DNA from: Propionibacteriaceae bacterium
GTDB lineage: Bacteria > Actinomycetota > Actinomycetes > Propionibacteriales > Propionibacteriaceae
Direction of reading: 5' to 3'
Assembly: GCA_003153855.1 (NCBI GenBank)
Contig: PMBM01000214.1
Coordinates: 1-5,365, forward strand
DNA length: 5,365 nt
The notes under the pieces are model-generated. The model did no database searches and was not told where the DNA came from. It worked only from the letters and a program-made list of their open reading frames with translations. Shown piece by piece: positions 1-4,972 of the stretch. How positions within the stretch are numbered: the stretch's first letter is position 1; the number at the start of each line of letters is the position of its first letter. The translations under genes and the position numbers were made by a program.

Positions 1-241
1 CAAGGGCGGCAAGATCGAGTTCCGTGTCGATCGCCACGCCAACCTCCACTTCATCATCGGCAAGGCGTCGTTCGGCCTGGATCAGCTGATCGACAACTAC
101 ACCTCGGCGATGGACGAGATCATGAGGCTCAAGCCGAGCACCTCCAAGGGCCGGTACCTCAAGAAGATCGTCGTCTCGACGACCATGGGCCCCGGCGTCC
201 AGGTCGACCCCCAGCGCAAGCGCGAAGAGGCCACCGCCTGA
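1..241 (+). CDS. rplA: 50S ribosomal protein L1, C-terminal part (partial)
   Basis: This is the last 79 codons of ribosomal protein L1, read from base 2 to a TGA at 239-241; the gene begins outside the window. L1 binds 23S rRNA to form the mobile L1 stalk that helps release E-site tRNA, and in many bacteria it represses its own mRNA. Visible hallmarks are the start [11 protein letters not shown], the segment [11 protein letters not shown] and the end [19 protein letters not shown], all typical of the L1 C-terminus, followed by a short charged tail (QRKREEATA). Full L1 is about 235-240 residues, so roughly one third is present. In Actinomycetota rplA normally follows rplK; here rplJ lies 4.7 kb downstream with five unrelated genes between. 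Identification is secure. Confidence 0.95.
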   Translation, partial: KGGKIEFRVDRHANLHFIIGKASFGLDQLIDNYTSAMDEIMRLKPSTSKGRYLKKIVVSTTMGPGVQVDPQRKREEATA

Positions 242-257
242 CACCAGGCACCCATCG

Positions 258-290
258 GCGGCCCCGCACCCTTCTGGGTTGCGGGGCCGC
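258..290 (+). terminator. GC-rich hairpin after rplA, probable terminator
   Basis: An 11-bp perfect inverted repeat (258-268 with 280-290) encloses an 11-nt loop, 16 nt after the rplA stop. No T-run follows; the next bases are AGTGCGTTCC. Strong hairpins without U-tracts are common at gene ends in high-GC Actinomycetota, so this probably ends or stabilises the rplK-rplA transcript. Termination efficiency cannot be judged from sequence. Confidence 0.6.
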
Positions 291-384
291 AGTGCGTTCC
301 GCCATCTGAGAGGCCCCGTACGGCCGGGAGTGCACTTGTGCGGGCGGGTCGTCCGGAGAGGTCCCCTCCCCGATGAGGAGGCCG

Positions 385-413
385 TTGCCGGGGCCTAGTA
401 GCCGGTATAGCCT
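385..413 (+). promoter_or_regulatory. Candidate promoter of the padR operon
   Basis: A -35-like TTGCCG (385-390) and a -10-like TAGCCT (408-413, fitting TAnnnT) are separated by exactly 17 nt. This predicts a start near 420 and a leader of about 20 nt before the ATG at 441. The same -10 hexamer and spacing occur in the rplJ promoter candidate. The -10 is embedded in the CCTAG repeat array and in a GGTA-N8-TACC dyad, as expected for an autorepressed PadR promoter. Inferred from sequence only. Confidence 0.55.
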
Positions 414-433
414 AGTACCAGGCGAACCCTAGG
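393..433 (+). repeat. Three CCTAG motifs at exact 17-nt spacing; candidate PadR operator
   Basis: CCTAG occurs at 394-398, 411-415 and 428-432, each start 17 nt after the last. The first two copies extend to an identical GCCTAGTA (393-400 and 410-417); the third is part of the palindrome CCTAGG (428-433). An imperfect dyad GGTA-N8-TACC (404-407 and 416-419) spans the middle copy. The array covers the -10 region, the predicted transcription start and the ribosome binding site of the padR operon. PadR regulators usually bind dyads in their own promoters, so operator function is a reasonable inference. CTAG is generally rare in bacterial DNA; I saw only two other CTAGs in the window. Confidence 0.45.
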
Positions 434-440
434 AGCGACG

Positions 441-773
441 ATGGCGACGGACAGAGTGGCGCAGCTGCGCAAGGGCGTACTCGAGCTCGCGATCCTGGGG
501 CTGCTGAGGGCCCACGAGAGCTACGGAGGCGAGATCGTGACGGCGCTGGCAGCTCGTCCGGGGCTCGACGCCTCGGCCGGCACGGTCTACCCGTTGCTGA
601 GTCGCCTCAAGACGTCAGGGCTCGTCGACACGCGCTGGGCCGAGTCGACGTCCGGACCGCCCCGCAAGTACTACCAGCTGAGCGCCGCCGGACAGGCAGC
701 GCTGACGGACGGTACGCAAGCGTGGCGTGGTCTCGTACACGCGCTGGACTCGCTTCTGGAGGTGTCGGAATGA
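441..773 (+). CDS. PadR-family transcriptional regulator
   Basis: A 110-residue winged-helix repressor of the PadR family, with the compact length of the short subgroup (winged helix plus one C-terminal helix). Family signatures are LELAILGLL (residues 14-22), SYGGEIV (27-33), GTVYPLLSRL with the recognition helix (47-56), SGLVDTRW (59-66) and the wing GPPRKYYQLSAAG (72-84). The C-terminal helix (about 88-108) should mediate dimerisation. The ATG start has AGGAG at 431-435, 5 nt upstream. The gene heads an operon whose second gene encodes a HAAS-type membrane protein, a pairing repeatedly seen for PadR regulators, and the two overlap by ATGA (770-773). It probably represses its own operon through the dyads at 393-433. 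The ligand or signal is unknown. Family assignment is secure; the target is inferred. Confidence 0.93.
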   Translation: MATDRVAQLRKGVLELAILGLLRAHESYGGEIVTALAARPGLDASAGTVYPLLSRLKTSGLVDTRWAESTSGPPRKYYQLSAAGQAALTDGTQAWRGLVHALDSLLEVSE

Positions 774-1582
774 GGAGCTACGAGGACCAGGTGGCGGCGG
801 CCCTGGAGGCCCTGCCCGCCGACGTACGATCGGCTGCGCTCGACGACCTTCGCGCCGCCTTGCTCGACGGCGCCACGGAGGCCGATCTGGGGTCGCCCGC
901 CGAGTACGCCTCGCACGTTCTCGACGCGTTCGCCAGGTCGACCGACCCGGCCGACGGCGAGGGCGACGTCTTCGGCGTGCCGTTCGAGACGCGCGGGCCC
1001 ACTGACCCGGCCGTACGCAGCCGCATCTGGGCGCCCGCCGATCCTCACATCCTCGTACCGCGCATGTTCGGCCTCGGCTGGACCATCAACCTCGGGGCGG
1101 TGGCCGTACGACTCGGGCTCCTGCGCCCCGACGACTGGGACGACGAGAGCCTCGACCAGGTCGACCCCCGCCTGCTGACCGCTCTGCGGTACGCACCCGT
1201 GGCGTGGGCGGCCGCGGCCGTCGTGATCGGCGTGCAGACCTGGCGGCGCGGCGAGCCCGTACCGACGAGCTGGGACGGGCGCGGTCGCCCGAAAGCCTGG
1301 TCCACACCGTCGGCCGCGCTGCTGAACTCCGCGATCTCCGCCGGCTTCGCTGCGTGGGGCACGCGGGCCACCACCGGCGACGACCGCATGATCCGTCCCG
1401 CCCTGGGGGCGGCCGGCGCGAGCCTGGCCTGCGCGATGGCTGTCCTCACGTCCCGGTCCGCCAAGCACCCCGACGAGAACGTACCCGTGCCGGCACTGCT
1501 CGCCGTCGCCGCCGCCGTTCTGCCTGGCCACATCGCCCTTCCGGTGGCGGTGGCGCTTCGGAAGCGAGGACACCGCTGGTGA
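770..1582 (+). CDS. HAAS/DUF5808-like membrane protein, PadR partner
   Basis: A 270-residue membrane protein of unknown biochemical function. Residues 1-56 (starting MRSYEDQVAAALEALP) form two to three predicted helices resembling the HAAS/DUF1700-type domain found next to PadR regulators, ending in SPAEYASHVLDAF (42-54). Residues 83-122 resemble DUF5808: WAPADPHILVPRMFG followed by GWTINL. Residues 140-190 look DUF1648/SdpI-like, with VPTSWDGRGRPKAW between two hydrophobic stretches. Likely membrane segments are about 141-157, 181-197, 210-227 and 240-262, with a basic end (RKRGHRW). The ATG at 770 is chosen because GGAGG lies at 758-762, 7 nt upstream, and it overlaps the padR stop; an in-frame GTG at 722 lies inside padR without a ribosome binding site. 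A membrane sensor or anchor for PadR is an inference. Domain names are recalled from pattern, not searched. Confidence 0.78.
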   Translation: MRSYEDQVAAALEALPADVRSAALDDLRAALLDGATEADLGSPAEYASHVLDAFARSTDPADGEGDVFGVPFETRGPTDPAVRSRIWAPADPHILVPRMFGLGWTINLGAVAVRLGLLRPDDWDDESLDQVDPRLLTALRYAPVAWAAAAVVIGVQTWRRGEPVPTSWDGRGRPKAWSTPSAALLNSAISAGFAAWGTRATTGDDRMIRPALGAAGASLACAMAVLTSRSAKHPDENVPVPALLAVAAAVLPGHIALPVAVALRKRGHRW

Positions 1583-2589
1583 GCCCTCCCTACGCACCGA
1601 TCAGGACCCCGCCGTACAACCAGGTCGTCGTCGACCACGACCCGGCCGAGCGCGCCTCCTGGGTCTCCATCGGGGTCTTCCTCGTCATCGCGTACGGCTT
1701 CGCCTGGCTCGCCTGCCTCCCGCTGTGGCTTGGCGACGGACTGACGTCGCCGTGGATGCTGCTGTGCGGCGGAGTGATGATGTACACGCCGACGCTGGGG
1801 GCCCTCGTCGCGGCGAAGTTCGTGGAGCGGCAGCCGAAGGTGCTGCTCAACCTGGGCATCTGGCCCGTCGCCTCGTGGCGTCGGATCCTCACCTCGATCG
1901 TCATCGCGTTCGGCGTGGTCCTCGCCGTGGTCCTGACGGCACTCGTCACGAGCGCGATCGCCGGGACGTACGTGTTCGACCTGCGCACGTTCCACGGCGC
2001 CGAGCAGTTCTTCGCCGCGCAGCTGGCGGCAGCAGGCAAGGCCGGCACGTCGCTCCCGATGCCGATCTGGGTGCTCGTCGTCGTGGACCTGGCGGCGCTC
2101 CCGCTGAACAGCCTCATCGCTTCGGGACTGGCCCTCGGGGAGGAGATCGGCTGGCGCGGCTTCCTCTACCCTCGGCTCCGCGCCAAGATCGGCGACACGC
2201 TCGCCGTCGTCACCGTCGGTGTCATCTGGGGCGTGTGGCACGCGCCGCTGCTCCTGCTCGGCTACAACTACCCGACGTTGGCACCGGGATGGCGCCTGGT
2301 CTGGATGTCGGTGTTCTGCATCCAGCTGACGGCCATCCTCGCGTGGGTACGGCAACGGTCCCGCTCCGTCTGGCCGGCGGCCATCGGTCACGGCACCGTG
2401 AATGCCAGCCTGGCGATGACGGCCCTGCTGCTCGGCGCGTCGCCCGACCTCCGGACCGCCGCGGCCAGCCTCATGGGCTGGGCGGGTTGGCCCGTCGGAC
2501 TCCTTCTCGCGGCCTGGCTGCTCTGGCGCCATGCGCTGCGTCCGTGGCATCCGGCGGCGGCGAAGGAAGCCGAGCACGTCGCGCCCTGA
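1579..2589 (+). CDS. CPBP-family intramembrane glutamic protease
   Basis: A 336-residue polytopic membrane protein of the CPBP (CAAX protease/bacteriocin-processing, Abi, Rce1-like) family. All three active-site motifs are intact: EExxxR at E188, E189 and R193 (GEEIGWRGF), WxxxH at W217-H221 (WGVWH, where F is the usual first residue), and HxxxN at H271-N275. A proline-rich hydrophilic N-terminus (residues 1-28) precedes about seven or eight hydrophobic segments, roughly 29-52, 60-80, 98-128, 160-185, 205-228, 236-256, 275-290 and 295-312. The GTG start at 1579 overlaps the upstream stop by GTGA, with GAGGA at 1566-1570, 8 nt upstream. An upstream extension in this frame runs inside the HAAS gene and is not real. 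Bacterial relatives act in bacteriocin immunity, peptide maturation or signalling; the substrate here is unknown. Cotranscription with padR and HAAS suggests a role in that circuit. Confidence 0.9.
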   Translation: MSPPYAPIRTPPYNQVVVDHDPAERASWVSIGVFLVIAYGFAWLACLPLWLGDGLTSPWMLLCGGVMMYTPTLGALVAAKFVERQPKVLLNLGIWPVASWRRILTSIVIAFGVVLAVVLTALVTSAIAGTYVFDLRTFHGAEQFFAAQLAAAGKAGTSLPMPIWVLVVVDLAALPLNSLIASGLALGEEIGWRGFLYPRLRAKIGDTLAVVTVGVIWGVWHAPLLLLGYNYPTLAPGWRLVWMSVFCIQLTAILAWVRQRSRSVWPAAIGHGTVNASLAMTALLLGASPDLRTAAASLMGWAGWPVGLLLAAWLLWRHALRPWHPAAAKEAEHVAP

Positions 2590-2596
2590 GACCCGT

Positions 2597-2625
2597 TTGT
2601 GGGAAGGCGCGTCAGGTCCTAGCGT
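2597..2625 (+). promoter_or_regulatory. Candidate promoter of the amidohydrolase gene
   Basis: TTGTGG (2597-2602) and TAGCGT (2620-2625) are 17 nt apart in the 60-nt gap after the CPBP stop. The predicted start near 2632 would leave a leader of under 20 nt. A direct repeat GCGTCAGG (2609-2616 and 2622-2629) brackets the -10, and a CCTAG (2618-2622) overlaps it as in the padR promoter. Read-through from the padR operon also remains possible, since no clear terminator lies between. Confidence 0.42.
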
Positions 2626-2649
2626 CAGGCTCACCGGGAGGAGCCTGAG

Positions 2650-3987
2650 GTGGCTGTACGACTGATCCGCAACTGTTCTGTGCTCGAGGTGCCGGTCAGC
2701 GGCGAGGTGACCGTCTCCGAGCATCAGGACATCGAGATCACCGATGGGGCGATCTCAGCGATCCGCCCCACAGGAGTCGTGCCGGCGGCGGGTGACGTCG
2801 TCGACGGTACGGGCCTGCTGGCGATCCCCGGTCTGACGAACTCCCACACGCACTCGCCGATGGTCATGTTCCGGGGCGCCGCGGAGGACGTGAGCGTCGA
2901 GGACTGGTTCAACGTGAGGATCTGGCCGATGGAGGTCAACCTCACGAAGGAGCGCGTACGGGTGGGGGCTCGGCTCGCCTGCGCCGAGATGCTGCTGAGC
3001 GGCGTCACCGGGTTCGTCGACCACTACTTCCACGCCGACCAGATCGCGCTCGCCGCCCGGGAGCTGGGCATCCGGGCCGACATCGCCCCGACGTACTTCT
3101 CGTCGACCGGCACCGAGGGCCGTACCGCCGCGTTCGACGCCGTCGACGCGATCCTGGCGCTCAACGACCCGCGGATCCGTGCGAGCCTCGGCCCCCACAG
3201 CACGTACACGGTGACGGAGGACGACCTGGTCATCACCGCGGACCACGCGCGAGACCTGGGTCTCAAGGTCCACCTGCACGTCGCAGAGAACATGGACCAG
3301 ACGCGGAGCTCGCTGGAGCGGCTCGGCGTGACCCCGATCCAGGTCGCCGAACGTACGGGCATCCTCGACGCCGGCACCGTCATCGCCCACGGCTGCGGCA
3401 TCACGCCGGACGACATCGAGATCCTCGCGCGGTACGCGGACCGGACCGGCGTCTCCTGCGGTCCGAAGGGCTACCTGAAGTTCGCGTTCGACCCGATCAC
3501 GCCGGTCAGGGGCCTGCTGGACGCCGGGGTCTCGGTCGGCGCCGGGACGGACGGCGCGGCCAGCAACAGCACGCTGGACGTCCTCGAGGCCATGCAGTTC
3601 ATCGCACTGGCCACCAAGCAGCAGGAGCACGACGTCTCCGCGCTCTCCATCTCCGAGGCGTTGCGCATCGGCACTCGCGGGGGAGCCACACTGAGCGGCA
3701 TGGGCGAGTCGCTGGGCGCGCTGGAGGTGGGCCGTCGGGCCGACATCGTGCTCGTGGACCTCTCCGGCGTGCACTGCCGGCCCGTGCACGATCCGCGCGC
3801 CGCCCTGCTCTACTCGGTGAGGTCCACGAGCGACGTCCACAGCGTCCTGGTCGACGGCGACCTGGTCGTGGCCGACCGGAAGCTGCTCACGTACGACCTG
3901 GAGCAGATCCTCTCCGACGCCGATGCGATCGCCGCCGAGCTCGTCGACCTGTCGCTGGGCGGCACGATCCAGCACTACGCGCCCTAG
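2650..3987 (+). CDS. Amidohydrolase, MTA/SAH deaminase-like
   Basis: A 445-residue cytosolic metal-dependent deaminase of the amidohydrolase superfamily, full length for the SsnA/TrzA/MTA-SAH deaminase group. The metal site is complete: HxH at H66 and H68 (NSHTHSPM), H210 in HLHVAE, and D301 in GTDGAASN, with catalytic E213 and H247. Residues 1-57 and about 365-420 form the beta-sandwich domain around the barrel. The DWFNVRIWPMEVNLT region and LGPHSTY (H183) match methylthioadenosine/S-adenosylhomocysteine deaminases as I recall them. However, the usual HNPxSNLKL segment is CGPKGYLKF (270-278), so the substrate may differ; another aminopurine, pterin or triazine-like ring is possible. The GTG start has a strong GGGAGGAG (2636-2643) 6 nt upstream. 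It sits 60 nt after the protease gene behind its own candidate promoter. Superfamily is certain, substrate is not. Confidence 0.88.
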   Translation: MAVRLIRNCSVLEVPVSGEVTVSEHQDIEITDGAISAIRPTGVVPAAGDVVDGTGLLAIPGLTNSHTHSPMVMFRGAAEDVSVEDWFNVRIWPMEVNLTKERVRVGARLACAEMLLSGVTGFVDHYFHADQIALAARELGIRADIAPTYFSSTGTEGRTAAFDAVDAILALNDPRIRASLGPHSTYTVTEDDLVITADHARDLGLKVHLHVAENMDQTRSSLERLGVTPIQVAERTGILDAGTVIAHGCGITPDDIEILARYADRTGVSCGPKGYLKFAFDPITPVRGLLDAGVSVGAGTDGAASNSTLDVLEAMQFIALATKQQEHDVSALSISEALRIGTRGGATLSGMGESLGALEVGRRADIVLVDLSGVHCRPVHDPRAALLYSVRSTSDVHSVLVDGDLVVADRKLLTYDLEQILSDADAIAAELVDLSLGGTIQHYAP

Positions 3988-3990
3988 CGA

Positions 3991-4017
3991 TCTGACGGCT
4001 GGCCGAGGAATGTCAGA
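3991..4017 (+). terminator. Weak inverted repeat between amidohydrolase and DinB genes
   Basis: TCTGAC (3991-3996) and GTCAGA (4012-4017) can form a 6-bp stem with a 15-nt loop just after the amidohydrolase stop. There is no U-tract and the stem is short. It may be a weak terminator, an RNA-processing hairpin or chance. Confidence 0.25.
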
Positions 4018-4061
4018 CCCTTCGACCAGGATGGAGGGAACGACAGAAGAGGAGGTCGGCG

Positions 4062-4655
4062 ATGTTCGCTCCAGCACTGCATGACGAGGCGACCAGCCTG
4101 GCGGGCTACGTGGATGTGCAGCTCTCGGGCATCCGGGCGGCCGTGTACGGGCTCACCGAGGAGCAGGCGTCCGCGCGCCCGTGCCGCAGCGCGCTGTCCA
4201 TCATCGGGATCATCAAGCACACCGCCGACGGCATGCGCGGGGTCATACGGAACCTCGAGAACGACTTGCGGGTCGCGCCGATGAAGCCGGGCGACGTGGA
4301 GCGCTACATGGCGGGCTTCGCCCTGGTCGAGGGGGAGACGTCGGAGGCCGTGCTTGCTGAGTTCGACGCAGCGCGGGAGGCGTACGTGGCCGCGATCCGA
4401 GCCTCCGAACCCGATGCTGAAACCGTGGCGCCGCCGGCGCCCTGGCACGGGATCTTCGAGCAGCGCCCGATTCGACTGCGCTACTACCTCCTCCACCAGG
4501 TCGAGGAGATGGCTCGTCACGCCGGCCATGCGGACATCATCCGCGAGCAGCTCGACGGCCTGTCCGTGCAGACGCTCCAGCTGACGCTGGAGGGCCAGCG
4601 CGCGAACGACTTCTTCCAGCCGTACGTGCCGGCACCAGGCACGATCGGGGCGTGA
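4062..4655 (+). CDS. DinB-like / DUF664 family protein
   Basis: A 197-residue soluble protein of the DinB-like four-helix-bundle superfamily, best fitting the actinobacterial DUF664 group; related members include thiol S-transferases that use mycothiol or bacillithiol. Candidate metal ligands are H53 (IIKHTADG) and H153 and H156 in EEMARHAGHADIIREQLDG, a very characteristic family segment; H145 (YYLLHQ) is another candidate. Residues 12-36, including LSGIRAAVYGLTEEQAS, match the typical first helix and the turn after it. The ATG start has GAGGAGG at 4049-4055, 6 nt upstream. It lies 74 nt after the amidohydrolase with no convincing promoter between, so cotranscription is plausible. Neither a substrate nor a link to the other genes can be read from the sequence; a mycothiol-dependent detoxification role is an inference from family and likely phylum. 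Confidence 0.85.
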   Translation: MFAPALHDEATSLAGYVDVQLSGIRAAVYGLTEEQASARPCRSALSIIGIIKHTADGMRGVIRNLENDLRVAPMKPGDVERYMAGFALVEGETSEAVLAEFDAAREAYVAAIRASEPDAETVAPPAPWHGIFEQRPIRLRYYLLHQVEEMARHAGHADIIREQLDGLSVQTLQLTLEGQRANDFFQPYVPAPGTIGA

Positions 4656-4763
4656 GCGGACGACCTCGCACCAGGATGGACGTCGGGCCGAGCTCGCCCG
4701 TCGTTCTCGCTCACTCGGTCCATCCGATGGGAGTCCGGCCCATTCTTGGCGTCCGAGGCCGAT
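4656..4763 (+). other. Non-coding gap after DinB gene with an 8-bp dyad
   Basis: The 317-nt stretch between the DinB and rplJ genes holds no convincing gene. This first part contains a perfect 8-bp inverted repeat, GGATGGAC (4674-4681) with GTCCATCC (4718-4725), enclosing a second stem CGGGC (4684-4688) with GCCCG (4696-4700). Overlapping its right arm is a near-palindrome CCATC-C-GATGG (4720-4730). The branched fold could end the DinB transcript, although no U-tract follows. The short palindrome could alternatively be a regulator site upstream of the rplJ promoter. Confidence 0.35.
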
Positions 4764-4792
4764 TTGGCCGGGAGGTCTGCGCCCGATAGCCT
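4764..4792 (+). promoter_or_regulatory. Candidate rplJ promoter
   Basis: TTGGCC (4764-4769) and TAGCCT (4787-4792) are separated by 17 nt, in the context GATAGCCT. The predicted transcription start, near 4799, falls directly at the CCGAAGACC that opens the structured rplJ leader, which supports the placement. The -10 hexamer is identical to that of the padR promoter candidate. A dedicated promoter is expected here because rplJ is separated from rplA by five accessory genes. Confidence 0.62.
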
Positions 4793-4798
4793 GTTCAG

Positions 4799-4890
4799 GC
4801 CGAAGACCGCTGGTCGACGAGTTCGCTCGTCCGAAGTGTCCCACCTGGGACTGCCCGCGCAGGTGAACGTACTCGCCATGCAAGTGGTCG
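4799..4890 (+). promoter_or_regulatory. Ribosomal protein L10 leader RNA (rplJ autoregulatory leader)
   Basis: This structured 5' leader should bind the L10-(L7/L12)4 complex and reduce rplJ-rplL expression when free protein accumulates. It begins with CCGAAGACCGCTGGTC, a motif I recall from actinobacterial rplJ leaders. Visible stems are GACGAG-TTCG-CTCGTC (4816-4831, perfect 6-bp stem with a UUCG loop) and GTCCC-ACCT-GGGAC (4838-4851). CCGAAG appears twice (4800-4805 and 4831-4836). The segment GCGCAGGTGAACG (4858-4870) follows. The location, from the predicted start to just before the terminator hairpin, fits the L10 leader class; the exact kink-turn fold was not modelled. Boundaries are approximate. 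Confidence 0.7.
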
Positions 4891-4925
4891 AGCCCCGTGC
4901 ACCTGGGTGCCGGGGCTTTTTCTTT
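4891..4925 (+). terminator. Intrinsic terminator / attenuator in rplJ leader
   Basis: AGCCCCG (4891-4897) pairs perfectly with CGGGGCT (4911-4917). The inner GCAC (4899-4902) pairs with GTGC (4907-4910) around a CUGG loop, leaving U4898 bulged. The run TTTTTCTTT (4917-4925) follows, giving the only textbook rho-independent terminator in the window. It lies 47 nt before the rplJ ATG and after the rplJ promoter, so it should act as an attenuator rather than as an end to upstream transcription, although it would also stop read-through from the DinB gene. Confidence 0.82.
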
Positions 4926-4972
4926 CCCCGGAGTGATCTACGGCGATCTCTTCAGTAGTGGAAGGAGACCTC

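Noticed and set aside
316..323. CCGTACGG palindrome as an operator upstream of padR
   Set aside because: CGTACG is over-represented throughout the window, including inside genes, so this copy is not specific evidence of a regulatory site.
722..769. Earlier in-frame GTG start for the HAAS-like protein
   Set aside because: It lies inside padR without a ribosome binding site. The ATG at 770 has GGAGG 7 nt upstream and the usual ATGA overlap, and the HAAS-type domain starts there.
1204..1578. N-terminal extension of the CPBP protease
   Set aside because: This 125-codon extension is arginine-rich out-of-frame sequence inside the HAAS gene. GTG at 1579 has a ribosome binding site and begins a normal family N-terminus.
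1725..2648. 307-codon + strand frame overlapping the CPBP gene
   Set aside because: Out-of-frame translation with arginine/alanine-rich low complexity; the other frame carries the complete protease motifs.
1045..2724. Long open frame on the minus strand (559 codons)
   Set aside because: It runs antisense across the HAAS and CPBP genes and has low-complexity R/A/G/P/D-rich composition typical of frames opposite GC-rich genes. There is no recognisable domain, and the + strand genes have clear families and ribosome binding sites.
2755..4077. Minus-strand open frame opposite the amidohydrolase
   Set aside because: It is a shadow of the strongly supported deaminase gene. Its translation shows no family signature and is rich in repeated R, D, V and G.
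4746..4958. Small + strand open frame across the rplJ promoter and leader
   Set aside because: It would cover the promoter, structured leader and terminator of rplJ; its sequence has no family features and the position is explained by the L10 leader.
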